DNA from: Gimesia benthica
Lineage (GTDB): Bacteria; Planctomycetota; Planctomycetia; Planctomycetales; Planctomycetaceae
Length of the DNA: 64,000 bases
Assembly: GCF_009720525.1 (NCBI RefSeq)
Contig: NZ_CP043930.1
Coordinates: 992,001-1,056,000, forward strand
Reading direction: 5' to 3'
Shown here: one piece after another, positions 40,514-50,108 of the stretch
Numbering within the stretch: position 1 is the first letter of the stretch
Layout of the letters: every line of letters starts with the position of its first letter
Program-made: the position numbers and the translations under genes
Notes under the pieces: model-generated
What the model was told of the DNA's origin: nothing
The model's database searches: none
What the model saw: the letters and a program-made list of their open reading frames with translations, nothing else

Positions 40514-41545
40514 ATGAGCCCCACCGACGAATATCTTCTGGCAATCGAATCTTCATGCGATGAGACTGCAGCTGCTGTCATTACCCGCGACATGCGGATT
40601 CTCTCCAATGTCGTTTCCTCTCAAACCGATCTTCATGAAAAGTTTGGGGGCGTGGTGCCGGAAATCGCCTCTCGAGCGCATCTGGAACGAATTCTTCCTG
40701 TGATCGATGATGCCCTGAAGCAGGCTGGAATCGAGTTGCAGCAGTTAACCGCAATTGCCGTCGCGACCGAACCGGGGCTCGTCGGCTCTCTGCTGATTGG
40801 CCTGACCGCGGCCAAAACACTGGCTATGACACTCGATTTACCCCTGATTGCCGTGAATCATATTGAAGGGCATCTCTTTGCCTGCCAGATGCAGGAAGAC
40901 CGCCCGCTGTTCCCAGCGATCGGCCTGGTAGTCAGCGGTGGACACACCAATCTGTATCACTGCTCGGAAACATTCGAATTTGATCTGATTGGTGCCACCA
41001 TCGACGATGCCGCTGGTGAGGCGTTCGATAAAGTAGCAAAAATCCTGGGGCTTTCTTACCCGGGCGGTCCGTCTATTCAGAACGCAGCCACACACGGTGA
41101 TCCGCGCGCGTTCAAATTCCCCCGCACGTTTCTCAAAGACCCGGAACTGCGTTTCAGCTTCAGCGGTTTAAAAACGGCGGTGCTGTATGCGGCACAGGGA
41201 AATCCAGGAGCGAAACAGCAGCCACCACCACTGGATGATCAACGGATTGCCGATCTGGCTGCCAGCTTTCAGGAAACCGTGGTTGATGTGCTGGTCGGTA
41301 AATGTCGGCAGGCAATCGAACGCTACAACTATTCTACACTCTGTGTAGGAGGGGGCGTGGCTGCTAATCGCCTCCTGCGTGAGAGGCTGGCTGAAATGAC
41401 AGAGCAGGCAGGAATCCACCTCAGCGTGGCTCCTCCCGATTTATGCACCGACAATGCTGCCATGGCTGCGATCGCCTGGCATCACCTCGATCAGGGACGC
41501 ATTGCAGATCTTGACCTGGATGTCACTCCAGGGCTGGTTCGTTAA
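40514..41545 (+). CDS. tsaD: tRNA N6-threonylcarbamoyladenosine transferase subunit
   Basis: TsaD, with TsaB and TsaE, makes the t6A37 modification of tRNAs that read ANN codons. The family landmarks are present: [11 protein letters not shown], the HIEGHLF zinc-binding stretch, [49 protein letters not shown] and CTDNAAMAA. The length of 343 is normal. It starts 17 bases after the ctpA terminator and converges with the next gene. Confidence 0.96.
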   Translation: MSPTDEYLLAIESSCDETAAAVITRDMRILSNVVSSQTDLHEKFGGVVPEIASRAHLERILPVIDDALKQAGIELQQLTAIAVATEPGLVGSLLIGLTAAKTLAMTLDLPLIAVNHIEGHLFACQMQEDRPLFPAIGLVVSGGHTNLYHCSETFEFDLIGATIDDAAGEAFDKVAKILGLSYPGGPSIQNAATHGDPRAFKFPRTFLKDPELRFSFSGLKTAVLYAAQGNPGAKQQPPPLDDQRIADLAASFQETVVDVLVGKCRQAIERYNYSTLCVGGGVAANRLLRERLAEMTEQAGIHLSVAPPDLCTDNAAMAAIAWHHLDQGRIADLDLDVTPGLVR

Positions 41546-41563
41546 ATCGTTCCGATAACACAT

Positions 41564-42751
41564 TCAGGGCTGCAGAAAACTGAAAGTGAAAATATCGGTA
41601 ACATTCGTGAACTGTGGCGAAACGGAAATCCTGACGTAGCGTCTGTCTGGTGAGACGACGGCAGCTCCCGTCAAGCTGATACCTTCAGGTACGACACGAA
41701 TCACAGGCTGATAGGCAACTCCGCCCACATTCTGCACTCCCGTTACCAGAGGGACCTGTCGTCCCGTCGAGATGCCTGCCTGGCGAGATACTCGAAAGCT
41801 CTGCAAGGATTCCCGGCTTCCATTGATGGCTGGTCGAGAGGAAATAAACCGCCCGGAGGCAGGCTGCAGGCTGCTGTTTTTCTGTGAATTCTGAGGCACT
41901 TCTGATTTCCGATTACGACGCCCCTTCTCCAGGTCGATGCGAATGATTCGATCTTCGCGGGTCAGGGGAACAATCATCGTTTGCACAACAGGGTGGTCCG
42001 AGCCCTGGTAGCGGGTTATCTTCAGCTTGGCCCGCTGACCGACAATATCGCCGGAGACATAACGCACGCGCACTACATAGGTTCCTGGAAAGCCATGTGC
42101 ACATAGATAGTCTTCGTGGCAATTCTCCTGCTTGGGTCCATAGCCATCATTCAGGAGCACGCCTCCCCCTGCCGTCAATGGTGACTCAAACGAGCAGACA
42201 GTGCCCCGAGGCTCTTCCACAATCAGGTCCAGATCACCATCGCCATTCCAGGTAAGTTCCAGCTTGAGGTCTCTCTCCAGAGCCTTTCTGCGGGCCACCT
42301 GCACCCGTTCTGCCTCTGCCTTGCGACCGGCCTGCTTTAACGACTGCTCCAGATTAGCCAGAGCGTTCAAGGCTTTTTCATGCCACTGGTCATAATCCTT
42401 AATCCAGACATGTGTCAGAATTCCTGAGGCTGCCCAGAGAATGCCTTCCGGATCCTTGAGCTTCTCAGCCAGACGTAATCCCATGATGTAAGGCTCGGGG
42501 CGGTCTGGCTGTAAATTTGCGGCCTGCTGGTACAGCTTGAGTGCCTGCTGGTCCGCTTTAAAGCGAGTCAGATAGGCGGCCGAATAGACCATGCTGGGGA
42601 CGTCAGCGGCAGAAAAATCGATACGGGAAAGCAGAACCCGTTCGATCTCAGGTTGCGGTCGCCCGACAATTTCCATCGTCAGTGCGAGGACATCGTACAT
42701 CCAGGGTTGTGACTGATTATGAATCAATGCGGCATTGATGGCTGCGATCAC
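41564..42751 (-). CDS. TPR-like protein with a C-terminal beta domain, start uncertain
   Basis: The N-terminal half is helical and TPR-like (SQPWMYDVLALTMEI, YLTRFKADQQALKLYQQAA). The second half has a beta-sandwich domain with LTWNGDGDLDLIVEEPRG and TYVVRVRYVSGDI, similar to the DUF2135/YfaP type of domain. The first usable start is a GTG at 42751, which has no good ribosome site and begins in the middle of a helix. The frame stays open upstream and reads plausible protein (NPAQFWNDYFSKR) for about 50 codons without ATG, GTG or TTG. It may be a 5'-truncated remnant. Upstream, the preceding gene ends in a strong terminator. Confidence 0.65.
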   Translation of the reverse strand: MIAAINAALIHNQSQPWMYDVLALTMEIVGRPQPEIERVLLSRIDFSAADVPSMVYSAAYLTRFKADQQALKLYQQAANLQPDRPEPYIMGLRLAEKLKDPEGILWAASGILTHVWIKDYDQWHEKALNALANLEQSLKQAGRKAEAERVQVARRKALERDLKLELTWNGDGDLDLIVEEPRGTVCSFESPLTAGGGVLLNDGYGPKQENCHEDYLCAHGFPGTYVVRVRYVSGDIVGQRAKLKITRYQGSDHPVVQTMIVPLTREDRIIRIDLEKGRRNRKSEVPQNSQKNSSLQPASGRFISSRPAINGSRESLQSFRVSRQAGISTGRQVPLVTGVQNVGGVAYQPVIRVVPEGISLTGAAVVSPDRRYVRISVSPQFTNVTDIFTFSFLQP

Positions 42752-42916
42752 ATGCTCGTGTTTACCTGACTGATGCAGGTTGAAGATCAGGTCATTGACC
42801 AGTTCCGGCTTCGGTTTTCGCTTGGAAAAATAATCGTTCCAGAACTGCGCGGGGTTCTTAATATCCCCCGTGAGCGGTGACTTAAACTCCTTGCGCGAAG
42901 TTGATTCAGTACCAGT

Positions 42917-42950
42917 AAAAACGGAGCCCTTCCCTGAAGAAGGACTCCGT
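42917..42950 (-). terminator. Rho-independent terminator after the VWA gene
   Basis: On the minus strand a 12-bp stem with ACGGAGTCCTTC pairs with GAAGGGCTCCGT (one T-G pair), with a 6-base loop and four T behind it. It closes the transcript of the gene at 43000-45741. Confidence 0.9.
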
Positions 42951-42999
42951 TTTGTTAACTTGGATTGACGGGGAGAATCAGGCGAGCCCGATTTCCCTG

Positions 43000-45741
43000 T
43001 TACTGCACCGTTACTGGTTTTTTTTTGAGTTGTTCGATGGTGCTGTTATTGAACTGAAAAGGCTTGTCCTGAACCTGGAACTGTGCCGGCTTGGAATTGG
43101 TTTCAGTTTCTCCCAGAATCCCATCCAGAATGGCTTTCATTTCTCCATCCTGAATTGGTTTAATTTCTGGTTTCTGAGCTGCAGCTTTTCCCTGGGGAGC
43201 AGCTTTCGCTTTGGCTTTCTGTGGAGGAGCGCTGTTCATCATCAGCATCTCAGGAGCAACATTGAAGAAGCCCTGACCACCACCGCCACCGCCGCCGAAG
43301 CCACCTTGGCCGCCACCACCAAAGCCACCACCACCACCAAGTCCACCTTGACCACCACCGAGGCCGCCCTGCTGGCCACCAAAGCCACCCTGGCTGCTAC
43401 CGACTGATGATTGCTGTGTCGAGACTGAGATTACCAGGTCAGCGACCGGATAAACCCGGGTGCTGTAGATTTCCTCAGCCTTGGCACTCGTAGTGATTTT
43501 CATCACTTCGTCTTCGATGACATAAGTCAGACCGATGGGCTTGAGAATAATGTTCAAGGCACTCTTCAGTTTGATACCACTCAGCGAAACGTTGACCGGC
43601 TCATCAACTGTCAAACCATCTTCACCCAGGTCATTCGAGTTAATCAGGATCGTGATGTTGTGCAGTTCCGAGAAGTAAGTCATTACTTCAGACAGTGGGA
43701 TGTCGGGGAAGTTGGCTTCCGTTTCTTTTTGCAGTTCTTCAAAGATACGCTGTTCAGCAGGGCTGTTCTGATGCAGGTCAACTGCGGCCCATTTCTTACG
43801 ACGCTCTGTCAGGCTGGTCCAGACCGGAGCGGATGGCCAGCGAATCGGAGGTTCATCCGGGAACGGAACGTGTGAAAGCTCAACCTGGTACAACGTTTCC
43901 AGAAAGCGGTCAGCTCGCAGCGAACGCATGCGGAAGACTTTATCCAGCTGTCCTGCAGCTTCTGATGTAAACAGGGCTGCTGTTGCAGGACCGTTACCCG
44001 GTTCCATATTCACAGCAACACGGGAGACAGCTTCTGCCTCTTCGTAGGCGTCACTGTTACCATGCTTACCGTCCTGAATCAGCGAACGCACGCGGTCGAT
44101 CAGCTGCTCCAGTTTTTCATCTTCCAGCAGAACCTGGTCGACCAGACGTTTCTGCTGTTCCAGCTGAGCAATCTGCTGCTGCTGGCGAATTCTGCGTGTT
44201 TCAGCGACTTCCATCTGGCTGCGGACATCGACCATCATGTTATTCAGGCGACGTTCCAGCTGCTGACGAAGATCGATATCAATATCAGAGGTTGATTTCA
44301 GGAAATTCAGTGATCGTTTCAGAACTCCCAGAGCACCATCCGGATTATCGGTGGAGATCTGACGTGCCTCTTCGATGGCATTGGAAACCTCGATTTTCAT
44401 CTGGGCTCCCTTGATCTGACGAAGCTGCTCTACTTTGCTGATGGCGTCATCGATTGGCGGCTGAGGATCCGCTTTCTGAGTCGCTGGTGCAGGAGCGTTA
44501 CCGGCAGGCTGTTTTGTATCAGCCTGGGCCAGTTGATCGTTCTGGAATTTCTGAGAGAGCTTCAACAGGGAGTCAGCACGGGAGTTGCCGGGATCAAACT
44601 GCTGCAGCATGTTACCAAGACGAGCAGCCTGTTCCATGTTTCCGCTACGGATCGCCTGAGTCCCGGCGAATTCCAGTTGAGCCATGTGTTCTTCATGTGA
44701 GGTACGGGCCAGATTCATCATCCGCTGGCCAGCGTAAGCAACTCCCAGTTCCTGACCTGACTGATAATTCACCCAGGGAACTGCGAGGAAACTGTTGACG
44801 GCCTGTGATGCGGGTACGTTGAATTTCCAGATACCTTCGAGCTGACGATTGCTCAATTCAACAGTCAGCTTGCCGTTCATCTCGCCGCGAGCCAGGTAGA
44901 TGGTCTCACGATCTGAGCGGACAGGCAGAGCACGCGTTGTGTTGAGGTGCAGTTGTTTGTCAGAGACTCGAATTGATTCCGGATAGAATACTGGAGCCTG
45001 TACGGCCTGGGCCAGTTCTTTGCCGACGATGGTTGGCAGATCCTGTTTTCCTTCGGCCAGGTCGGTCAGGACAATACCGCCGGTGTAAACGGCCAGTGTA
45101 TCCAGCATCTGCAGGTCCTTGCGAGGACCCACGCCGTAGCTATGTACGGGAATGTGATTGCTTGCAAATTGTTGGGTGAGTTGTGCCATTTCCGGGAGAG
45201 AAATCAGACGGGCAGAACTCATGCCATCGCCAATGTAGACGATGGAGCGAGGCTGTGCATTCTGCAGCCCCTGGAAAGCGGTTTTGAGGGCCTGACCGAG
45301 GTTGGTTGCCCCCAGTGGAGCCCGGGTGGCCAATGATTCAACGGCCAGTTTCGCTTCACGGCTCTGAGGACGCACAAATTCGCTCACGAAAGGAGTACAT
45401 TGCACGTCCGCTGCATAAATGGCGACAGTCGCGTCGTTGGGGAGCTCGGTCAGAAAGGCTTTCAGTACATCCAGAGCCTGAACACGATGTTCCCCGACCT
45501 GACTGGCTGAGGTATCGAACAAAACCGCAATCTGCTCACCAGCATGACTGGAGGCCGGCAGACGATCGGCTTTGAATCGCAGGGCGTAATACTGTTCACC
45601 TGCAGTGTTTCGGTAACTGAGGATCTGGCCAATGTTTGAAATTTCCGGAACGGAGTTCTCGGCATACCCCTGTGGAGTACATAGCAGCATCGCAGCGGCT
45701 GCCCAAACAAACATTGTGATTCCAAATCTGGATCGCGACAT
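43000..45741 (-). CDS. Secreted VWA-domain protein with an STN-like domain
   Basis: A 913-residue protein. It has a signal peptide (cut near YAEN), a VWA domain (about 66-240, with the altered MIDAS AVLFDTSAS), a helical and coiled-coil middle (about 340-600), a short STN/secretin-N-like domain (about 690-765: IPLSEVMTYFSELHNITILI, IKLKSALNIIL), and a Gly/Gln-rich stretch before the end. The last domain type is usual in secretins and TonB receptors, where it binds peptides at the outer membrane. I take the protein to be periplasmic or surface-exposed. Its function is unknown. A terminator follows. Confidence 0.82.
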   Translation of the reverse strand: MSRSRFGITMFVWAAAAMLLCTPQGYAENSVPEISNIGQILSYRNTAGEQYYALRFKADRLPASSHAGEQIAVLFDTSASQVGEHRVQALDVLKAFLTELPNDATVAIYAADVQCTPFVSEFVRPQSREAKLAVESLATRAPLGATNLGQALKTAFQGLQNAQPRSIVYIGDGMSSARLISLPEMAQLTQQFASNHIPVHSYGVGPRKDLQMLDTLAVYTGGIVLTDLAEGKQDLPTIVGKELAQAVQAPVFYPESIRVSDKQLHLNTTRALPVRSDRETIYLARGEMNGKLTVELSNRQLEGIWKFNVPASQAVNSFLAVPWVNYQSGQELGVAYAGQRMMNLARTSHEEHMAQLEFAGTQAIRSGNMEQAARLGNMLQQFDPGNSRADSLLKLSQKFQNDQLAQADTKQPAGNAPAPATQKADPQPPIDDAISKVEQLRQIKGAQMKIEVSNAIEEARQISTDNPDGALGVLKRSLNFLKSTSDIDIDLRQQLERRLNNMMVDVRSQMEVAETRRIRQQQQIAQLEQQKRLVDQVLLEDEKLEQLIDRVRSLIQDGKHGNSDAYEEAEAVSRVAVNMEPGNGPATAALFTSEAAGQLDKVFRMRSLRADRFLETLYQVELSHVPFPDEPPIRWPSAPVWTSLTERRKKWAAVDLHQNSPAEQRIFEELQKETEANFPDIPLSEVMTYFSELHNITILINSNDLGEDGLTVDEPVNVSLSGIKLKSALNIILKPIGLTYVIEDEVMKITTSAKAEEIYSTRVYPVADLVISVSTQQSSVGSSQGGFGGQQGGLGGGQGGLGGGGGFGGGGQGGFGGGGGGGQGFFNVAPEMLMMNSAPPQKAKAKAAPQGKAAAQKPEIKPIQDGEMKAILDGILGETETNSKPAQFQVQDKPFQFNNSTIEQLKKKPVTVQ
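43272..43390 (-). repeat. Low-complexity Gly/Gln-rich coding repeat
   Basis: This part of the VWA gene is built of near-repeats of a GGN-type codon pattern, encoding runs of GGFGG, GGLGG and GGQGG. It is likely to vary in length between strains. Confidence 0.75.
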
Positions 45742-46253
45742 GATTTCTCTCTCCCGAGTAACTTAGGTAAGAATGCTCGAACTTAAGCCAGGATTGACGA
45801 TTGCCAATTTGCGCATTCTCCTCAACTGTGCATTCTATATACAGTCTCGGACACCATTGAAGGAAATTCCCCCGATTTTCTCTTAATTCTCCAAATTTGA
45901 TGCGAGTTGAAAAGGCCTCATCGGCATTGACTGAAGTATCCGCGCAATTTGTAGTCCGATTATGGGGAAATTAAGGGTCACAGATCACTTAGCGAACCCG
46001 CCGATTTCACCAACCAGTTCTGTTACAACGGGTTTCATCTACTCAATTGTTCAGACTTCAGTCGTAACTACAGCCCCTGCCATCTCATGCATCAGGGGGA
46101 TTCTGCTCATCTCCTGCCTGGCAAATGGTCGATCTTTGAGAGAGACCTCGGTTCCTGTCACTCCACATTCCAGGTTACTGTCGCTGGAACACACTAAACA
46201 TACTGACAGATCAGTATTATCGGGAGGCATCCCAGCGTCTCCCCGTTCAATCC
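45742..46253. other. Divergent spacer between the VWA gene and the metalloprotease gene
   Basis: About 510 bases. It should contain the two divergent promoters. A plus-strand frame at 45962-46369 overlaps the next gene and has no protein-like pattern, so I do not call it. No riboswitch or repeat was recognised. Confidence 0.45.
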
Positions 46254-48275
46254 ATGAGCTCCCGATTCCCCTTCAAAACCGCAGTCCTGCTGTGCCTTCT
46301 TGTATTGATACTGGGCTGGGGAGTCTTACGCAGTACGATCCGTACCTCCGGGGAAACGGAACTCAGTAAGAATGACATCAGGCAGGTCAAAGCCCGCAAA
46401 CCCGTCATCGTAGATCAACTACCTGTCGACTGGGAACAGCCGGTCGAAATCGTGACGTTCCACAACCGACCGCGGTTTCCTCTCTCGATGCAAAAGGGCG
46501 ACGACTACCTGCTCATTGTCAACAATCTCCAGTGGGATCCAGCCAAAGCAGAAAAAATCAGGCTGTCAATCGTCAGGGATCCTGCACAGCAGACAGCTTC
46601 GGGCTGCTACTTCCAGAACGCTCCGATGTTCTATGAAAAACAGGCAGACCAGGTTCGCCCTGTAGGCGCAGCACCTCGTTCCAGTGAAACGAACCGGGAA
46701 ACCGAGACCCAGACCGACAAACCGGCCCCCGAGGATTCACGCTCTTTCTACCTGTTCGTGACAGATGGAGACCTTTCGGACAAAAAACAATATACCCGTG
46801 TGACAGGCAAGCTGATAAAGCACAGTCCGCGCGTAGCCATCTACCTGGATGAGCAGCAGCAGCCAACAGAGCTGGCAGCCGGGCTGATCGATGAAGTCAT
46901 CAATTTACTGGAAGAACGGGTGCTGGACCATCTGGCGCAACACTGCGGTTCCCTGACCGATGTGGACGAGAACGGCCGGTTCACCGTATTGCTCTCCCCC
47001 TGGCTGGGAAAACTCCAGGGAGGCAAAACTTCGATCAATGGCTTCGTGCGCCCCAGCGATTTTCGAGAGAAGGTCGCTGCCCCATTCAGTAATCACTGTG
47101 ACATGCTGTATCTCAATTCCGCTCTCAAACCAGGTCAGGAACTGTTCGACCTGCTCAGCCACGAGGTCACTCACGCTGTCGTCTCCAGTATTCGCATCAG
47201 ACAGGAACAGTACCTGGGACACATGCTGTTGGATGAAGAGGACTGGCTGAATGAGGGTATTGCCCACATTATGGAGCCTGGGTTTACCAACCGGGATTAC
47301 CGCATCAGTGAATTCTATTGCCAGCCGGAAGCATACCCGCTGATTGTCCCTGACTACTATCGGGCTCGTCTCTGGCGTAACCATGGCTGCCGCGGTGCGG
47401 TGAATCTGTTTCTCAAATGGTGTAATGAACTCGATCCCCGGCAGCGTTTCACCTGGGAATTCACCCATCATCCCCTGACCGGCGTCGACAAACTGGAAGA
47501 CCTGACAGAGGTTTCCTTTGCGGAGCTCTTTCGTCAGTGGTCACTTTCACTGGCCAGTCAGGCACTGCAGAGTCGCTTCGCCTATGCGGGTCTGTCAGAA
47601 CACGCGTCCCCTCTCCATTGTGGCAGGTTCCTGTTGGGAGGTCCTGCCTTACGCACCTGGGATCTCTCAGGCAACGATCAATACACGTTAAAAATCTCAT
47701 CCACCGCATCGGCGTTCATACATCTGAGAGCTGATCAGAAACTGGACGTCCCGACAACGATCAGAGTGCGCGGTTTTCCCGGAATGCAGCTGACACTGGT
47801 CAGAATCCCCCGCAGCGTGCCACAGACATCATTGTCTGCAGAACTCGTTATTACTTCTGATTCGGAGCAAAACGCGACAAATAGCATCGAAATCAGGCTG
47901 CGTTGCCATCACCCGGCACAGTCGGAATTAGCTCTGATTGGCGCCGAGTATGTTGGCCCTGGTCTCTCGCGGTCCGATCGGCGGCCACGACACTTCAATA
48001 CAGAAGACCTGCCGGAAACCTTATCGAGCACGACTGCCAGTCAGATTCAGATTTCCAGACCGGAAACGATCGGCAACGAATCAGGCAATGTCTCTGAATT
48101 TCAATTGAGAGTGCCGATAGCGACACAAAAACGGGACAATACCAGCCAAAGTCTACTGGTCAAAACCGTGGTTCGAACGCAGGCAGGTCAGCAACTGGTA
48201 GTACAGACCAAAATCGATCTGCCTGCCTCTTCAGGCTCGCGTCTGGCAGAAGTAGAAACGGCCCCCCGGCAGTGA
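46254..48275 (+). CDS. Gluzincin metalloprotease-like protein (M30-like)
   Basis: The N-terminus has a signal anchor (LLCLLVLILGWGVL). The central part, about residues 295-345, carries a zinc-metalloprotease HExxH motif in LLSHEVTHAV followed by DWLNEGIAHIME, giving the third zinc ligand in gluzincin style as in peptidase family M30. The C-terminal 250 residues look like beta domains. At 673 residues it is a large periplasmic or surface protease whose substrate is unknown. The ribosome site before the ATG at 46254 is weak. It converges with the gene at 48285. Confidence 0.8.
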   Translation: MSSRFPFKTAVLLCLLVLILGWGVLRSTIRTSGETELSKNDIRQVKARKPVIVDQLPVDWEQPVEIVTFHNRPRFPLSMQKGDDYLLIVNNLQWDPAKAEKIRLSIVRDPAQQTASGCYFQNAPMFYEKQADQVRPVGAAPRSSETNRETETQTDKPAPEDSRSFYLFVTDGDLSDKKQYTRVTGKLIKHSPRVAIYLDEQQQPTELAAGLIDEVINLLEERVLDHLAQHCGSLTDVDENGRFTVLLSPWLGKLQGGKTSINGFVRPSDFREKVAAPFSNHCDMLYLNSALKPGQELFDLLSHEVTHAVVSSIRIRQEQYLGHMLLDEEDWLNEGIAHIMEPGFTNRDYRISEFYCQPEAYPLIVPDYYRARLWRNHGCRGAVNLFLKWCNELDPRQRFTWEFTHHPLTGVDKLEDLTEVSFAELFRQWSLSLASQALQSRFAYAGLSEHASPLHCGRFLLGGPALRTWDLSGNDQYTLKISSTASAFIHLRADQKLDVPTTIRVRGFPGMQLTLVRIPRSVPQTSLSAELVITSDSEQNATNSIEIRLRCHHPAQSELALIGAEYVGPGLSRSDRRPRHFNTEDLPETLSSTTASQIQISRPETIGNESGNVSEFQLRVPIATQKRDNTSQSLLVKTVVRTQAGQQLVVQTKIDLPASSGSRLAEVETAPRQ

Positions 48276-48284
48276 GTTTCACCT

Positions 48285-48773
48285 TTAGAATCCGGTCGCG
48301 TCGTCCTGGTTTTCTCCCGAGTATTTCAGACGGGTGGCGAACAGTTTTTTCAGTCGGGAAACGGGATACATCCGGACGATCTTGTTTTTGTAAGTGATTC
48401 TTCCCTGATCGTCGCGTCCCAGGTGAGTTGCCACATCCGGTTTCGCCAGACCTGCATACAGACCGGCAAAGGTTTCTGGATCAACGCCATTTCCCGCTTC
48501 CAGATCTTCCAGGGCATTCACACCACCGCAAGAGGTCGCGAACGCGTTGAGACCTTTGGTCGCGGTCCGCATGAAGTTTTCCTGCTCCAGGGCTGACTGT
48601 GCTTCTACCAGCTGTTTCACACCCCGTTTGATTTTATCTTCGGTTTCCTCGGTGGGAGTTCCTGAGTTCTGCTGGGCATGCAGCGTTGGACTTTGGAAGC
48701 TCTGAGAAGCTCCCAGAACATAGCCTGCAGCAAGCAGCAGTAAACCCATCGCGATCTGGCTGAACCTGGACAT
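48285..48773 (-). CDS. Small secreted or anchored protein of unknown function
   Basis: The ATG at 48773 follows GGGGAG. A signal peptide or anchor occupies residues 1-24, then a Gln/Thr-rich stretch, a helical part (about 45-80) and a final part with RITYKNKIVRMYPVSRLKKLF. No catalytic motif. I do not recognise it. Confidence 0.7.
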   Translation of the reverse strand: MSRFSQIAMGLLLLAAGYVLGASQSFQSPTLHAQQNSGTPTEETEDKIKRGVKQLVEAQSALEQENFMRTATKGLNAFATSCGGVNALEDLEAGNGVDPETFAGLYAGLAKPDVATHLGRDDQGRITYKNKIVRMYPVSRLKKLFATRLKYSGENQDDATGF

Positions 48774-48984
48774 CAGAGACTCCCCATAAAATCAATTTTT
48801 GTTATGCTTTGTGTGCTGTTAAGCAGATTTTTAAGCTGTTTAAATAATCTGAAGTCTTCAATTTGTCAGATTGAACCTCAGGAAGCAACAGCGGATGCAC
48901 TTATTTACTAATAATTGACAGGCCCAGTCAATAAGAACCCTGAAAAATCAGAGTCTCTCCCCCGATACGACAAGGTCATGCAGA

Positions 48985-49317
48985 ATGACACTCCCCGAAT
49001 TCCAGAACAGTCTGTCCACTCTCGTGATGCAGTTTCAGGTAGCGAATTACGATGCACGCCATCTGTTGCTCGACCGCTCTGACCAGATCCTGGAACTGGC
49101 TGAGCAGACTCCAGCAGGTCTCCCGGACCGACTTTTAACGGAATGGCAGTCCATTTGTGCCGAGGTCAAATCAGTACAGCCCGAGTACAAGAGTCATCAC
49201 AAAACATCGATTCTGTTCGACCGACAAGGCATGGGACAGCCCGGCGTACAAAAGGCCAAAACGCTGATCACCCGCATCGTTGCCCTCACCAGAAGCGTCG
49301 AGCGTCTGGAATCGTGA
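48985..49317 (+). CDS. Small helical protein of unknown function
   Basis: A 110-residue soluble protein, mostly helical by composition, with no motif I recognise. It starts at the ATG at 48985 after AAGG at about 10 bases. It converges with the HPt gene with 8 bases between them. Confidence 0.6.
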   Translation: MTLPEFQNSLSTLVMQFQVANYDARHLLLDRSDQILELAEQTPAGLPDRLLTEWQSICAEVKSVQPEYKSHHKTSILFDRQGMGQPGVQKAKTLITRIVALTRSVERLES

Positions 49318-49325
49318 ACCGGCTC

Positions 49326-49640
49326 TCAGAGTACAATTCGACCTAAATAATGCGAGAGCAGCTCCTTGTGCTGGACGATCATGACCGGATCTCCAGTTTT
49401 GCAGGCCTGCTCCAGTTCCGCTGCAATGCGGGACAGTTCGTCGAATCCGTAACCGGCTCCCGAACCTTTCAACTGATGCGCCAAGACCTGGATCTCCTCC
49501 CGCTGATCGGTAATGCTGGCCTGATTGAGAATCTGCTGTTTCTCAGCGATGCCATCAATAAACATCTCGATCAGTTCCTGGAAATCCTCATCATCACAAA
49601 ACGCGGAGCGAACAGGGGCATTTTCTAAAGCGTCTAACAT
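49326..49640 (-). CDS. Histidine phosphotransfer (HPt) domain protein
   Basis: A small helical protein of about 104 residues with the HPt signature AHQLKGSGAGYGF. The His (residue 55 from the ATG at 49640) is the phosphate carrier in multistep phosphorelays. A TTG at 49670 would extend it by ten residues with no better ribosome site. No histidine kinase or response regulator is adjacent, so its partners are unknown. Confidence 0.82.
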   Translation of the reverse strand: MLDALENAPVRSAFCDDEDFQELIEMFIDGIAEKQQILNQASITDQREEIQVLAHQLKGSGAGYGFDELSRIAAELEQACKTGDPVMIVQHKELLSHYLGRIVL

Positions 49641-50108
49641 AGCTCTGTTCCATTGTAAGTAAGTTGGCAAATCTCTTCGGCCCTGGTAGGCCTATTCCGC
49701 GCCCCATCTCAGGGGTCCGATGTCGCGAAATAACAACTCTCCTTAATTAATAGGTTGAACTTTGGTCCCTGCTGAAAAAATGCTCAATTTATCCAGTTTA
49801 CATATGAAGTACGTCGCTCGAGTGAATTAAATGTCGCGTTTGTATCAGTTTTGCCGATACCTGAATCAACAGGTTCTCAAAAACAGGCTGTAATAGTGCC
49901 GGATTCCCAAACTGCGGCCTGTCGGGAACGCATTGTCCATGCGTTCACAACCCAGGGGTCTGATATTGACTCAATCCTGCATCTTGACTTATACAGCTTT
50001 GGTCAAAGTTCCGACCATTGAGTCTGTTACAGCGATTTCGAGAACAAGTCCTGAGAGCAGCCCGGATTTACTCCCCTTCTCTTACTCCTGAGATTTAATT
50101 CACCAGTC
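49641..50108. other. Gene-free region upstream of the LptF/LptG gene
   Basis: About 470 bases with no supported gene. I see no clear riboswitch. There is a short CGGCC/GGCC-type palindrome near 49680 but no convincing terminator or RNA gene. Confidence 0.4.

Noticed and set aside
45962-46369. Plus-strand ORF upstream of the M30-like protease
   Set aside because: It overlaps the protease gene in another frame, and shows no conserved pattern; it is likely chance.
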